Notes under the pieces: model-generated
Database searches by the model: none
The model's input: the letters and a program-made list of their open reading frames with translations, nothing else
Told to the model about the DNA's origin: nothing
Shown: piece by piece, positions 63,483-64,000 of the stretch
Position numbering within the stretch: position 1 is the first letter of the stretch
Layout: the number at the start of each line of letters is the position of its first letter
Position numbers and translations under genes: made by a program
NCBI GenBank assembly: GCA_048772705.1
Contig: JBLWGC010000051.1
Span: 124,001 to 188,000 of the forward strand
DNA length: 64,000 bases
Direction of reading: 5' to 3'
Origin: Leidyana gryllorum EB-2025a
Taxonomy: Eukaryota > Apicomplexa

Positions 63483-64000
63483 CTAAACCAGTACTGACAC
63501 GTGGAATGTACCTACAGCAGCATATGGTGGGCGTACAGAGCAGGCATTCTTACAGGCAGGGGGAACTTTGAGCTCTTGACTGACCACACATCGCAGTCCC
63601 AGGCCACCTAAAGCGCCTCTTACAATTCCACAGATAACAGCCGCTTGCGCGTCAGCACTTATCCGATAATTGGCTGTTCTGCCTGAGCTGAGATCTTCAA
63701 TGACCGAAGCATTGCCATCCAAGAGGGTTGGATCATATACAGGGTGTTTCTCGAGCCACGGAAGCTTCTCATCTAGTATGATGAAGCCGCCTCGTTTGTT
63801 GGTCTGTAGTCTTCCAGCCTGTTTACGGAAGAAGAACCCCCAAACCTCGCGGCATACAAACTTGAGAATATCTCGATGCTCTCGGATGCGTGGGCGATCA
63901 AGTACGAGCCTAATCGTTTGTGTGGTCTCTGAGGAAGTGACTTTAGTTACCGGTCTACAATTCGCGAACCCATATAGTAACCGCGCAGCTCGAGTTCCGC
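63483..64000 (-). CDS. TRAPP complex subunit TRAPPC6/Trs33-like, 5' end beyond the window
   Basis: A Bet3-family subunit of the TRAPP tethering complex in ER-Golgi traffic. Partial: the start lies past 64000. Near the edge LELRGYYMGSRI matches the family's G-(Y/F)-x-(V/M)-G-x-R segment; a very short intron is needed just after it (about 63920-63955, not placed exactly). The body reads HRDILKFVCREVWGFFFRKQ, then RLQTNKRGGFIILDE, then AVICGIVRGALGGLGLRCVV and PPACKNACSVR, matching the family order. It ends at TAG 63483-63485 if unspliced, or continues into the next gene. Confidence 0.7.
   Translation of the reverse strand, partial: GTRAARLLYGFANCRPVTKVTSSETTQTIRLVLDRPRIREHRDILKFVCREVWGFFFRKQAGRLQTNKRGGFIILDEKLPWLEKHPVYDPTLLDGNASVIEDLSSGRTANYRISADAQAAVICGIVRGALGGLGLRCVVSQELKVPPACKNACSVRPPYAAVGTFHVSVLV

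Overview
The window is gene-dense nuclear DNA from a eukaryotic microbe, carrying about 40 protein-coding genes. GT-AG introns interrupt most of them, and where both edges can be fixed by reading frame and protein homology they are mostly about 32-60 nt. All three stop codons are used in the standard way. Spacers are tiny: start codons lie 9-60 bp from the preceding stop in many places, and three convergent pairs have stop codons that overlap or abut. Gene content (2-oxoglutarate dehydrogenase, pyruvate decarboxylase, a mannitol-1-phosphate dehydrogenase relative, two WS/DGAT acyltransferases, a VIP1/PPIP5K kinase, a beta-integrin-like surface protein, a single-ubiquitin eL40 fusion) fits a free-living or parasitic protist. 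An alveolate of the perkinsid/dinoflagellate side is my guess; the lineage is not proven by anything I can see.

Layout: 1-2.4 kb, the end of one gene, a secreted Glu/His-rich protein and a doubtful small gene. 2.4-9.6 kb, WS/DGAT-like enzyme 1 (-), a dynamin-related GTPase (+) and a mannitol-1-phosphate dehydrogenase homologue with altered active site (-). 9.9-19.7 kb, a same-strand run (a repeat-bearing membrane protein, RPF1, PPIP5K, 2-oxoglutarate dehydrogenase E1) that collides with WS/DGAT-like enzyme 2. 22-27.5 kb, EF-hand protein, ribosomal protein eS19, COP9 subunit CSN2, gelsolin-like protein. 27.6-34 kb, a beta-integrin-like I-domain membrane protein and an inverted tail-to-tail pair of paralogous F-box-like genes. 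34-41.7 kb, pyruvate decarboxylase, a myristoylatable ubiquitin protease, a nucleoside transporter, a one-pass membrane protein and a telobox Myb protein. 41.7-52.9 kb, a same-strand run: ubiquitin-eL40, dynactin-p150-like coiled coil, Regnase-type NYN RNase, unknown protein, GDT1/TMEM165, UDP-xylose synthase. 52.9-64 kb, V-ATPase subunit e, a second ubiquitin protease, two small secreted proteins, PP2C, XAP5/FAM50, PPPDE peptidase, an acyltransferase-like membrane protein, a coiled-coil protein, an unknown protein and a TRAPPC6/Trs33 subunit cut by the window edge.

There is no single pathway island. Recurrent themes are ubiquitin biology (two USPs, ubiquitin-eL40, CSN2, two F-box-like proteins, PPPDE), neutral-lipid synthesis (two WS/DGATs) and Golgi/secretory function (GDT1, UXS, V-ATPase e, TRAPPC6). 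The most unusual points are the extreme compaction with stop-codon collisions, splice-acceptor-like sequences directly upstream of some start codons, the active-site substitutions in the mannitol-1-phosphate dehydrogenase relative, the integrin-like protein and the inverted F-box-like pair.
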